From Dehalococcoidia bacterium (GTDB lineage: Bacteria; Chloroflexota; Dehalococcoidia; Dehalococcoidales; BS750m-G39), in NCBI GenBank assembly GCA_030615425.1, contig JAUWZG010000027.1, positions 1 to 14,172 on the forward strand: a DNA stretch of 14,172 bases. Reading direction: 5' to 3'. The notes below the pieces were generated by a model that worked only from the letters and a program-made list of their open reading frames with translations, was not told the origin of the DNA and searched no databases. Below are positions 8,180 to 14,172 of this stretch, one piece after another (the stretch's first letter is position 1; every line of letters begins with the position of its first letter). A program made the position numbers and the translations under genes.

Positions 8180-9943
8180 TTAGAACAGTCCAGTGACCTT
8201 CCCCGTCTCTACATCTACATCAACCCTTCTAAAGGCAGGGTCTGACGAGGTTCCTGGCATCAGACTGATAGTCCCGGCGCAGGGGCAAAGGAATTTTGCC
8301 CCGGAGTAAATCAATACATCGCGGATAGGCAGATTCCACCCTTTGGGAGTACCCTTAACTGCCGGGTCGTGGGTGAGAGAGAGATGAGTTTTCACCATCA
8401 TGGTGGTGTATTCATCATATTTAGAATCGGACTCAAGCGTCTTAGCCTTAGCTTCAGCATCAGGAGTCCAAGCCACGCCATCAGCCCCGTAGACCACTTT
8501 AGCAATTTTGTCTACCCGTTCCCGCAGTTTCATCTCCATAGGGTACAGAAACTCAAATTCATTCTCCTCTTCACAGGCTTCCTTAACCACATCGGCTAGC
8601 TCCAGGGCACCGTCGCCACCGTCAGCCCAATGGGAGGACACAGCACAGCGTGCCCCGGCTGCCTCAGCAGCCTTTCTGACCATGGCAATCTCAGCCTTGG
8701 TATCAGTATGGAAGGAATTGATGCACACCACCGACTTAATACCGGAAGTCCTGATGATGTTAATGTGGTGCACCATGTTGGGGATACCCTTCTCCAGAAG
8801 CCCCAGGTCCTCTTTGGCGTAGGATTCAGGTAGTGGAATACCAGCTACTACCTTAGGTCCACCACCATGCATCTTCAGTGCCCGGATGGTGGTGGTGAGT
8901 ACCGACACATGCGGCTTGAGACCACTGTAGCGACACTTCACGTTCCAGAACTTCTCAAAGCCGATGTCTGCACCAAAGCCGCTCTCAGTTACATGGTAGT
9001 CAAACATCTTCAACCCAATGCGGTCAGCGATGATGGAGGACTGCCCAACAGCAATATTGGCGAAGGGACCGGCATGCACCATCACCGGCTGATACTCCAC
9101 GGTGCACATCAGGGTGGGGTTGATGGTATTGCGCATCCAGGCGGTCATGGCGCCACCCACCTCAAGGTCGCCCGTGGTAACGACATTGCCTCTCTTATCA
9201 AAGGCTAAAGTAATATTGTCCATCCTCTCACGCAGGTCAGCTAAGTCTCTGACAATTGAGAGCATAGCCATAAGCTCAGAGCTCACGGCGATGCCGAACT
9301 TGGACTGCATGGTGAAGCCGTCCATGCGCCCGCCCATGCCGATAATTATATTACGCAGGCTCTGGGCGCAAAAGTCCATAATCCAGCCCATCTCTACCTT
9401 GGTGGGGTCAATGTCCAGGCGGTGCATCTTGGTGAGCCTAGCCAGTTGCTCGTCATTGTAGTTGCGCTCGTGCTGCATCCTGGCGGTAAGGGCGACCATA
9501 GCCAGGTTATGGGCGTTCATGATGTCGTTAATGTCGCCAGTAAGACCCATAGAAAATTCGGTCATGGGAATAGCCAAGGCATTACCACCACCGGCGGCAG
9601 TTCCCTTGATATTCATGGTTGGACCACCCGAGGGCTGGCGGATAGCACCACCCACATTCAGCCCCCGCTTGCCCATACCCTCTAAAAGACCCATCGTGGT
9701 CGTAGTTTTCCCCTCACCCAGCGGGGTGGGGGTTATAGCAGTCACCTCAATATACTTGCCGTCGGGCTTACCCTTGAGGCGCTCAATAATTTTCATGAAA
9801 TCGAGCCGACATAACCTCCCGAAAGGAATAATCTCGTCCTTTTGCAGGTTTAATCTCTCCCGCCACTCATCAGGGGTTGGCATGTTTGCCTCAGCCGCAT
9901 CTGAAATCTGCCAATCCTTCATTTTTACCGCATCGTAAGCCAC
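8180..9943 (-). CDS. fhs: Formate-tetrahydrofolate ligase (formyl-THF synthetase)
   Basis: This enzyme makes 10-formyl-THF from formate, THF and ATP, entering one-carbon units into the methyl branch. The ATP-binding loop is [13 protein letters not shown] (residues 71-83), followed by [19 protein letters not shown] (102-120) and LTGDINDI (134-141). The 587-residue product is longer than the roughly 557 of the Moorella enzyme. Its tail (from THLSLTHDP at 519 to a final VTGLF) resembles the synthetase domain of eukaryotic C1-THF synthase more than the short bacterial form. A CPC pair lies at 553-555. The [10 protein letters not shown] segment departs from the RQPSxGPxFGIKG pattern I expect. The GTG start at 9943 has a GAGGAGG Shine-Dalgarno with five bases between; the next in-frame ATG at 9922 has none. 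It follows the first ATPase gene by 22 bp. Confidence 0.95.
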   Translation of the reverse strand: MAYDAVKMKDWQISDAAEANMPTPDEWRERLNLQKDEIIPFGRLCRLDFMKIIERLKGKPDGKYIEVTAITPTPLGEGKTTTTMGLLEGMGKRGLNVGGAIRQPSGGPTMNIKGTAAGGGNALAIPMTEFSMGLTGDINDIMNAHNLAMVALTARMQHERNYNDEQLARLTKMHRLDIDPTKVEMGWIMDFCAQSLRNIIIGMGGRMDGFTMQSKFGIAVSSELMAMLSIVRDLADLRERMDNITLAFDKRGNVVTTGDLEVGGAMTAWMRNTINPTLMCTVEYQPVMVHAGPFANIAVGQSSIIADRIGLKMFDYHVTESGFGADIGFEKFWNVKCRYSGLKPHVSVLTTTIRALKMHGGGPKVVAGIPLPESYAKEDLGLLEKGIPNMVHHINIIRTSGIKSVVCINSFHTDTKAEIAMVRKAAEAAGARCAVSSHWADGGDGALELADVVKEACEEENEFEFLYPMEMKLRERVDKIAKVVYGADGVAWTPDAEAKAKTLESDSKYDEYTTMMVKTHLSLTHDPAVKGTPKGWNLPIRDVLIYSGAKFLCPCAGTISLMPGTSSDPAFRRVDVDVETGKVTGLF

Positions 9944-9965
9944 AGGAACCTCCTCATTTTTATTC

Positions 9966-10754
9966 CTATTTTATTTTGCTTGTTGCCTGAACAGTAGATA
10001 ACAGAGCCTGATAGATATTTCTAACTTCATTGATAATCTGAGGGCTAGCGTCAAGGAGAGGAAGATTGGCGAGGTCAGCTTCAACTATTGCTTGGTCATA
10101 GGGAATAAAACCGAGGAACTCAAAACCTGGCAGGCTAGAAGTTAGGAATTCCCTATCAGATTGGCTCCGGACTTTGTTTCCTACAATTGCAATATTATGT
10201 AAACCAATCTCTTGTGCCAGTTTACCAATTCTATAGGCTGTTTCCACACTTCGTCTGCCCGGTTCCACTACTACAATCAATCTATCTACTGCCCTAGCCG
10301 TTGCTCGTCCCAGATGCTCTATCCCAGCCTCCATATCCAAAATAACTACTTCATCCCTTCCCAGAAGTAGATGGGTAATTAGGGCTTGTAATAAGGCGTT
10401 CTCCGGACAATAGCAACCAGTGCCGCCTTTTTTAATTCGCCCCATTACCATTAATCTAATGCCATTATATTTTAGGGAATACTTTTCTGGCAAGTCATCA
10501 ACTTTAGGATTTAGCTTAAAAAAGCCCCCCACCTGACCGGCTGGTGCTCCTGTCCGTTCCTCAATAAGAGCACTCATCTCAGATATAGGGGTTATCTCGT
10601 CAGAATGGGGGAAGCCAAGGGTGGCAGCTAGGTTAGAATCGGGGTCGGCATCTATGGCTAAAACAGCGTAGCCAGCCTCAGCGAAAGTTCTGGAAAGGAG
10701 AGAGGCTAATATGGTCTTCCCCACTCCACCCTTACCGCTAATAGCAATCTTCAT
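9966..10754 (-). CDS. cooC: CooC-family nickel-insertion ATPase (first gene of the acs operon)
   Basis: This is a second CooC-type ATPase, 262 residues from the preferred ATG. It has a deviant Walker A, GKGGVGKT (residues 7-14), [13 protein letters not shown] in the switch I region, a CYC metal-binding pair in [10 protein letters not shown], and a Walker B region [14 protein letters not shown]. The frame can be read 40 codons further upstream to a TTG at 10874. I reject that start because the TTG coincides with a good -35 hexamer, the extension has no ribosome site, and the P-loop of this family normally lies at the N-terminus. The ATG at 10754 also has only a weak Shine-Dalgarno, and a hairpin lies just upstream, so translation may be controlled. 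It is clearly different in sequence from the ATPase at 7362-8141. One may serve the CODH C-cluster and the other the ACS A-cluster. Confidence 0.85.
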   Translation of the reverse strand: MKIAISGKGGVGKTILASLLSRTFAEAGYAVLAIDADPDSNLAATLGFPHSDEITPISEMSALIEERTGAPAGQVGGFFKLNPKVDDLPEKYSLKYNGIRLMVMGRIKKGGTGCYCPENALLQALITHLLLGRDEVVILDMEAGIEHLGRATARAVDRLIVVVEPGRRSVETAYRIGKLAQEIGLHNIAIVGNKVRSQSDREFLTSSLPGFEFLGFIPYDQAIVEADLANLPLLDASPQIINEVRNIYQALLSTVQATSKIK

Positions 10755-10778
10755 CGGAATCTTGTTCTTACCACAATA

Positions 10779-10810
10779 AAGCTGAGACTCCGGGGGGAAG
10801 TTCTCAGCTT
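10779..10810 (-). promoter_or_regulatory. Leader hairpin upstream of cooC
   Basis: On the minus strand AAGCTGAGA (10810-10802) and TCTCAGCTT (10787-10779) form a perfect 9-bp stem around a 14-base loop that contains a run of six C and a GGAG. It ends 24 bases before the preferred cooC ATG and lies wholly downstream of the promoter candidate, so it would form in the 5' leader. The bases after it (TATTGTGG) are not a convincing U-tract, so an intrinsic terminator is unlikely. An mRNA stability or translational control element is possible. Confidence 0.55.
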
Positions 10811-10845
10811 CAACCAGTCTTATTATCTGGTAACACCCAACGCAT

Positions 10846-10874
10846 AGTTTATCCCACCGTGAATGAGAAGTCAA
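10846..10874 (-). promoter_or_regulatory. Candidate sigma70-type promoter for the acs operon
   Basis: The -35 box TTGACT (10874-10869) matches five of six consensus bases. It is followed by a spacer of exactly 17 bp and a -10 box TAAACT (10851-10846) matching four of six. An AT-rich stretch (around 10889-10902) lies upstream. Transcription would start near 10840, leaving a leader of about 85 nt before the cooC ATG at 10754. It overlaps the only upstream in-frame start (TTG at 10874), which argues against that longer reading. Confidence 0.5.
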
Positions 10875-10905
10875 GCAATTGCAGCTGCGATATATAATTT
10901 AACCA

Positions 10906-10927
10906 ACTCAGGCTAGCCTACCTGAGT
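10906..10927. terminator. Inverted repeat after the GyrI-like gene, weak terminator candidate
   Basis: ACTCAGG (10906-10912) and CCTGAGT (10921-10927) form a perfect 7-bp inverted repeat around eight bases, which include most of a small GGCTAGCC palindrome. It lies 24 bp downstream of the GyrI-like stop and just before the acs promoter candidate. The sequence after it on the minus strand (TGGTTAAATTATATA) is AT-rich but has no clean U-run, so this may be a weak terminator or an operator. Confidence 0.3.
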
Positions 10928-10950
10928 GTGGTCTGACACCAGCCGTTTGC

Positions 10951-11469
10951 CTACTTCTTCTTAACCGCATACCTGATAATAGTCTTTACCACTTTGGCGT
11001 CGGGGCTGGTGAGGTATTCTTCTTCATGGACGCCAGCTATCTGGTAGCCGCTTTCTTCAATGAACTTTTGTAAGCGCTCAACAGTGGGTTGCTCCTGGTC
11101 ATAAGCTCCGAGGTGAAGAATCTGGGCTACGGTGCCATATTCCCAGGTCTCAATCTTGACCTCAACGCCAGGGACTTTCTGCGGTAAAGAAGTGGTGTCT
11201 TCAGGAATAGGCAGCCCGATAATATGAGTCCATTCCTCCATAGGGACAAGGTGGGCATCAGGATAGCGGGCGCAGAGTCCGCTAACCTTAAAGGTGGGCA
11301 GTCCCTTCTTCTTAAGGTCAAACTTTAGCGTGTAGACCGAACCGTAGAGTGCGGGCATGAGTTCAGAGAATACCTTTTCCGGGGCGCCCTTGGCATAGAC
11401 CACCGCCATCTTTTGTGACGGCATTTCCAGGATTTGGGGCTCCTTCTTAGACGATTTTCTTTGCGCCAT
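10951..11469 (-). CDS. GyrI-like small-molecule-binding domain protein
   Basis: The 172-residue product looks like a stand-alone GyrI-like (SHV-fold) domain of the kind found in effector-binding parts of BmrR/AraC regulators and in GyrI. The C-terminal half shows the usual pattern: GTVAQILHLGAYDQEQPTVE, a helix, then GYQIAGVHEEEYL and a final TIIRYAVKKK. There is no helix-turn-helix region, so it is probably not a DNA-binding regulator by itself. The start at ATG 11469 has an AGGAGGG Shine-Dalgarno just upstream; a longer reading from a TTG at 11493 has no ribosome site. It lies 63 bp downstream of the ABM-domain gene and upstream of the acs promoter candidate, and probably belongs to the sbcD-side transcript. 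The ligand is unknown. Confidence 0.75.
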   Translation of the reverse strand: MAQRKSSKKEPQILEMPSQKMAVVYAKGAPEKVFSELMPALYGSVYTLKFDLKKKGLPTFKVSGLCARYPDAHLVPMEEWTHIIGLPIPEDTTSLPQKVPGVEVKIETWEYGTVAQILHLGAYDQEQPTVERLQKFIEESGYQIAGVHEEEYLTSPDAKVVKTIIRYAVKKK

Positions 11470-11532
11470 GCTCCCTCCTCTGCTCTGGGGCAAGCTTTTA
11501 GAGTCTAAAGCGGCGCTAGGTGTCGCCCTAGG

Positions 11533-11832
11533 TTACTTCTCCTCCGTAGCCATCACCTGGTAGATGCTGACTTTGGCTTTCTCGACCAAAAGCGGCTCAA
11601 TTTGTTTATATAACTTAATTCGTGGCTCTGATTTCTCCCACGCCTTCCAGTCCTCCAGGCTTCGCCATGTACTCAGCACCGAGATAATAGACGGGTCTCC
11701 AGTGCTCCCCAGGGTCTCGCCAGTTACATAGCCTGGCTGGTGCATAGCCACAGCCCTGAGTTCCCTGAGCAGCGGCATGAGGTCTTCTCTCTTACCTTCC
11801 TTTAAGTGACGCTCTATTACAATTCTTACCAT
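11533..11832 (-). CDS. Antibiotic biosynthesis monooxygenase (ABM) domain protein
   Basis: The 99-residue product has the layout of a one-domain ABM ferredoxin-like fold: an opening strand VRIVIERHLKEGK, a helix, MHQPGYVTGETLGS, a strand ISVLSTWRSLEDWKAWEKSE, and a closing strand VSIYQVMA. The family includes small oxygenases and heme- or quinone-handling proteins, but many members have no known reaction. An oxygen-dependent role would be odd next to strictly anaerobic pathway genes, so the activity should be left open. The ATG at 11832 has an AAGGAGG five bases upstream. It follows sbcD by 21 bp and is probably co-transcribed with it. Confidence 0.75.
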   Translation of the reverse strand: MVRIVIERHLKEGKREDLMPLLRELRAVAMHQPGYVTGETLGSTGDPSIISVLSTWRSLEDWKAWEKSEPRIKLYKQIEPLLVEKAKVSIYQVMATEEK

Positions 11833-11853
11833 TGCTGCCTCCTTTCATACTTT

Positions 11854-13128
11854 TTATCCCTGTTTAGTCCTCTGCTCCTGTATCAGCCTCTCTCCGTATT
11901 GGAGCAAAATCTTGGCTCGCTCTGGGGATACCTTCTTTGATTCTAAGTAGGCTTTCAGGGCATCAGGGGGGGTTATCTCTTCAGCAGTCCACTGCCCCAG
12001 TCTGAGGCGGGTCTCTCGCTTAATGTCCTTGGCGATGGTGAAGTAGTGAGCCTCTTTCACAGCATTCCTGATGTCATTGTCTCTGAGCTGTCCTTCAATC
12101 TCCGCCGGCAGGCTAATGCTCAGCCGCACTATGGCATCATTGACCTTATCTTCCTGTCCAGCGATAGCCCTGAGCACCGTTGATGTTGGCTCAGCATCCT
12201 GTGGCTCGATATTGATATTAATGGTGAGAAAGCGGCGCCCGGTTACCTGGTGAAAGTCAAAGGAGACCCGCCTTTGGCGAGGCTCGCCTCTGGCGGCCAG
12301 CCTTTTGCCTGTTTCCCTATCTGGCTCGATTTCTACCAGATAAAAACCCTTATCATCTTCCTCCTCGCTGAAATCCAGCCGCTCCAGACTACCGGGGTAA
12401 ACAACCGGGGGATTATGGCTCAAGACCTGGTGCTTATGAATATGACCTAAGGCAATATAATCAAAGGCGGGATGGGCAACATTGCTCAGCAGCAAGGCAT
12501 GCTCCTGCCCTATGGTCATTGACCTCTCCGAGCCTACCGTGGCGCCGGAGACCCAGACATGGGCCGCCAGTATGGCGGGCAGTTCGGGGTCAAGTTCTTG
12601 AGCTTTGGCAGCGATGACATTGGTTAATGCCTGCTGCAATCTCTGATTTATCTGGTCGAAGGCAAGGTTTTTAGTCTCTTCTTTAGTTAATAGGGCACTG
12701 CGTCTCAGCCAGGGTAAGGAGACGATTTGAACCGTCCCGCTATTTGTCGGGATGCGGTAGATTTGGGGGCGGTTGGAGACATAAACATTTTTAATAGCTA
12801 AAGTATCAAAGATTTCGGTGGTGGTAGCCCTGCCGATAGCATTAGGAAGGTCATGGTTACCGATTAGGAGGAAGATAGGGATGCCACTGGTGGACAGACG
12901 ACTAATTCTTTTGGCAAATTCCCTCTGTTGAGTTTGGGTAGGCTCACGGCTCTTATAGGCATCACCGCAGAAAAGAACGAGGTCCACCCTGTTCTCCAGG
13001 GCACAATCTACCACCTGGTCAAGGGCTTTTAGAAAATCGAGAAGGCGTGAGGATAAGCCAGTAGCCGGGTCAATACGACCGTAGCTCTCCACACCAAGGT
13101 GAAGGTCAGCAAAGTGGAGGATTTTCAT
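11854..13128 (-). CDS. sbcD: SbcD/Mre11-family DNA repair exonuclease
   Basis: SbcD is the manganese-dependent nuclease that, with the SbcC ATPase, opens hairpins and processes DNA ends. The 424-residue product carries all expected metallophosphoesterase motifs: DLH (Asp8, His10), GDAYKSREP (Asp56), GNHD (Asn91, His92), AAHVWVSGA (His190) and GHIHKH (His229, His231). The C-terminal part (from about residue 290) fits the capping and SbcC-interaction region of the family. The ATG at 13128 gives the canonical MKILHFADLHLG N-terminus, although only a weak GGGG-type ribosome site precedes it. No sbcC is found in the window; the next gene downstream encodes an ABM-domain protein. The gene probably heads a separate short transcript with the two small genes after it. 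Confidence 0.93.
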   Translation of the reverse strand: MKILHFADLHLGVESYGRIDPATGLSSRLLDFLKALDQVVDCALENRVDLVLFCGDAYKSREPTQTQQREFAKRISRLSTSGIPIFLLIGNHDLPNAIGRATTTEIFDTLAIKNVYVSNRPQIYRIPTNSGTVQIVSLPWLRRSALLTKEETKNLAFDQINQRLQQALTNVIAAKAQELDPELPAILAAHVWVSGATVGSERSMTIGQEHALLLSNVAHPAFDYIALGHIHKHQVLSHNPPVVYPGSLERLDFSEEEDDKGFYLVEIEPDRETGKRLAARGEPRQRRVSFDFHQVTGRRFLTININIEPQDAEPTSTVLRAIAGQEDKVNDAIVRLSISLPAEIEGQLRDNDIRNAVKEAHYFTIAKDIKRETRLRLGQWTAEEITPPDALKAYLESKKVSPERAKILLQYGERLIQEQRTKQG

Positions 13129-13145
13129 TAGGTAACCCCATCCCC

Positions 13146-13160
13146 TCGAAGAGTCTTCGA
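13146..13160. repeat. 15-bp hyphenated palindrome upstream of sbcD
   Basis: TCGAAGA and TCTTCGA form perfect 7-bp arms around a single central base, 17 bp before the sbcD start codon. It could be an operator or a small structure in the sbcD leader; no other copy was noticed in the window. Confidence 0.35.
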
Positions 13161-13193
13161 CCTTTATCCCCTTCCTTAATAGAGACCGTTTAC

Positions 13194-13373
13194 CAACTCA
13201 AACTGTCATTCTGAGCCCTTCGCTTCGTGTCATTCTGAGCCCTTCGCTTCGTGTCATTCTGAGCATAGCGAAGAATCTCATGGCGCTCAGGACAGGCTCC
13301 GCGAAGCAATCTCACTATTGCCTTCAAAGATTGCTTCGGTCGCCTAGGCGACCTCACAATGACAACTAAACAG
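13194..13373. repeat. MITE-like palindromic repeat element, copy 2 (180 bp), inverted relative to copy 1
   Basis: The reverse complement of this segment aligns without other gaps to the element between acsA and acsD. It is exactly 24 bp longer because it carries one more unit of a 24-bp repeat. The 16-bp palindrome (13338-13353) is intact, and an 11-bp stem (13302-13312 with 13328-13338) is kept. It fills the space between glyQS and sbcD. The 305-bp gene-free stretch 13129-13433 otherwise holds only the small palindrome before sbcD and a hairpin after glyQS. No open reading frame of note and no transposase were seen. Confidence 0.85.
13204..13251. repeat. Tandem pair of identical 24-bp units in element copy 2
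   Basis: Two identical 24-bp units lie head to tail at 13204-13227 and 13228-13251, each starting TGTCATTCTGAG and ending CCCTTCGCTTCG. A third, diverging start (TGTCATTCTGAG, then CATAGCG) follows at 13252. The other element copy has a single unit at this point. Two units without spacers are too few and too regular to be a CRISPR array. Confidence 0.9.
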
Positions 13374-13403
13374 CCTCTAATAAGGAGACGGGGAGGATTT
13401 TAT

Positions 13404-13426
13404 TAGAGGGGGGCGAAGCCCCTCTA
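13404..13426. terminator. Hairpin just after glyQS, possible terminator
   Basis: TAGAGGGG (13404-13411) and CCCCTCTA (13419-13426) form a perfect 8-bp stem around a seven-base loop, beginning about eight bases after the glyQS stop. On the minus strand it is preceded by TTTT and followed by ATAAAA, not a U-run, so it is not a textbook intrinsic terminator. Position makes an RNA 3'-end or stability role plausible; it could also be a further dispersed repeat. Confidence 0.4.
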
Positions 13427-13433
13427 AAACTCC

Positions 13434-14172
13434 CTATTCCTTCCATATCCTGCCGCCAGGAGGGAGGACGAATAACTCTTCGCCACCCAGCTTAGCTTGC
13501 AGAGTGTTCTTCAGCTCGCTGATGGGAACTCTTATCTGGTTCAAACTATCGCGCTCCCTGATGGTGACCTGCTCATCTTCCAGCGATTGGAAGTCAACTG
13601 TAACACAGAAAGGAGTGCCAATCTCATCCTGTCGCCGGTAACGACGCCCTATGCTCTGGGCATCGTCATAGTTTACCATCCACTGCTGGCGCAGGTCGGC
13701 GTATATCTCTTTAGCCAGGGAAACCAGCTTCTCCCGCCGGCTCAAGGGTAATACCGCCACCTTGATGGGAGCCAGGTCAGGGTGGAGGTGGAGCAGCACC
13801 CGTGTTTCTCCCTCAGCTATATCTTCATCATAGGCATCACAGAGCAGAGCCAGAGCAGTGCGGTCAACCCCAGCCGATGGCTCAATTATATAAGGGATGA
13901 TATGCTGTTTGGTCTCTTCATCATAATAGGTCAGGCTCTTGCCGCTAAAACTTGCATGTTGAACCAGGTCAAAGTCACCACGATTGGCAATACCCTCCAG
14001 CTCAGCCCAGCCCATAGGATATAGATAGTCAATGTCATAGCACTCTCGGGCATAGTGCGCCAGCTCATCCTTAGTATGCTGGCGAAGCCTGAGATTTTCT
14101 CTTTTGATGCCCAGCTTCACATACCAGTTGAGGCGCTCCTCAATCCAGTAGTCAAACCACTGCTTATCAGTC
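13434..14172 (-). CDS. glyQS: Glycyl-tRNA synthetase, alpha2 type, C-terminal 245 residues (partial)
   Basis: This enzyme attaches glycine to tRNA-Gly in the cytoplasm. The frame is open through the right window edge, so the N-terminal part of the class II catalytic core is missing. The first visible residues are TDKQWFDYWIEERLNWY, leading into VKLGIKRENLRLRQH. The catalytic-domain stretches GWAELEGIANRGDFDL and the class II motif 3 region PYIIEPSAGVDRTALAL are present. They are followed by the anticodon-binding domain from LHPDLAPIKVAVLPL through IGRRYRRQDEIGTPFCVTVD. The sequence is that of the single-chain (alpha2) enzyme, not the alpha/beta form. An internal GTG at 14120 could be taken as a start, but homology continues upstream of it, so it is just a valine. 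The gene is separated from sbcD by about 300 bp of repeat-rich DNA. Confidence 0.96.
   Translation of the reverse strand, partial: TDKQWFDYWIEERLNWYVKLGIKRENLRLRQHTKDELAHYARECYDIDYLYPMGWAELEGIANRGDFDLVQHASFSGKSLTYYDEETKQHIIPYIIEPSAGVDRTALALLCDAYDEDIAEGETRVLLHLHPDLAPIKVAVLPLSRREKLVSLAKEIYADLRQQWMVNYDDAQSIGRRYRRQDEIGTPFCVTVDFQSLEDEQVTIRERDSLNQIRVPISELKNTLQAKLGGEELFVLPPGGRIWKE

Noticed and set aside
9462..9938. Plus-strand open frame of 158 codons opposite fhs
   Set aside because: Shadow of the conserved fhs N-terminal region; no recognisable protein features.
10755..10874. N-terminal 40-residue extension of the first CooC ATPase starting at a TTG, with a CxxC
   Set aside because: The TTG is part of a good -35 box, no ribosome site precedes it, and CooC proteins normally begin a few residues before the P-loop. 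The codons are better explained as promoter and leader.
11470..11493. TTG start at 11493 for the GyrI-like gene
   Set aside because: No ribosome site, whereas the ATG at 11469 directly follows AGGAGGG.
13204..13275. Short tandem repeats as a CRISPR array
   Set aside because: Units are contiguous without spacers, only two are complete, and the same sequence occurs singly in the other element copy.
13434..14120. Complete short gene starting at the GTG at 14120
   Set aside because: Clear glycyl-tRNA synthetase sequence continues upstream of that codon to the window edge, so the gene is truncated by the window rather than short.

Overview
Every convincing gene in this window reads on the minus strand. 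The core is a bacterial Wood-Ljungdahl (reductive acetyl-CoA) gene cluster. In transcription order, from high to low coordinates, it runs: cooC-type ATPase, fhs, acsF/cooC-type ATPase, folD, a 72-codon unknown ORF, acsD, a palindromic repeat element, acsA, acsB and acsC. The acsC gene is cut by the left edge. Upstream are a partial glycyl-tRNA synthetase (cut by the right edge), a second copy of the repeat element, an SbcD-type nuclease, a small ABM-domain protein and a GyrI-like domain protein.

Organism: the ACS is the roughly 730-residue bacterial type, paired with a CooS-like CODH rather than archaeal Cdh subunits. Base composition is moderate, and the folate branch is THF-based (fhs, folD). 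The palindromic elements, with GTCATTGCGAG ends and CGAAGCAATCTC stems, resemble dispersed repeats I recall from Chloroflexota/Dehalococcoidia and some other anaerobes. A strict anaerobe, possibly an uncultured Dehalococcoidia-like Chloroflexota, is my best inference. No 16S rRNA or other definitive marker is present.

How the genes work together: Fhs activates formate on tetrahydrofolate. FolD converts formyl-THF to methylene-THF through the methenyl intermediate. After reduction and methyl transfer by enzymes not encoded here, the methyl group is carried by the corrinoid iron-sulfur protein AcsC/AcsD to the A-cluster of AcsB. There it is joined to CO made from CO2 by AcsA and to CoA, giving acetyl-CoA. 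The two CooC/AcsF ATPases probably serve nickel insertion into AcsA and AcsB. Methylene-THF reductase, the AcsE methyltransferase and formate dehydrogenase are absent from the window and could lie beyond the left edge or elsewhere.

Regulation: the gap between the GyrI-like gene and the first ATPase gene holds a small inverted repeat, a good sigma70-like promoter candidate (TTGACT-17-TAAACT) and a leader hairpin. This suggests the acs operon starts there. Gaps inside the operon are mostly 14-38 bp and several Shine-Dalgarno sequences abut the preceding stop codon. The exception is the 208-bp gap between acsD and acsA, which holds the repeat element. The two element copies lie in opposite orientation about 8 kb apart and are nearly identical, except that one carries an exact extra 24-bp unit.

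I found no clearly undescribed multi-gene system. The best candidates for new biology are the 72-codon ORF inside the acs operon, the structured leader of the first ATPase gene, and the repeat element between acsD and acsA.
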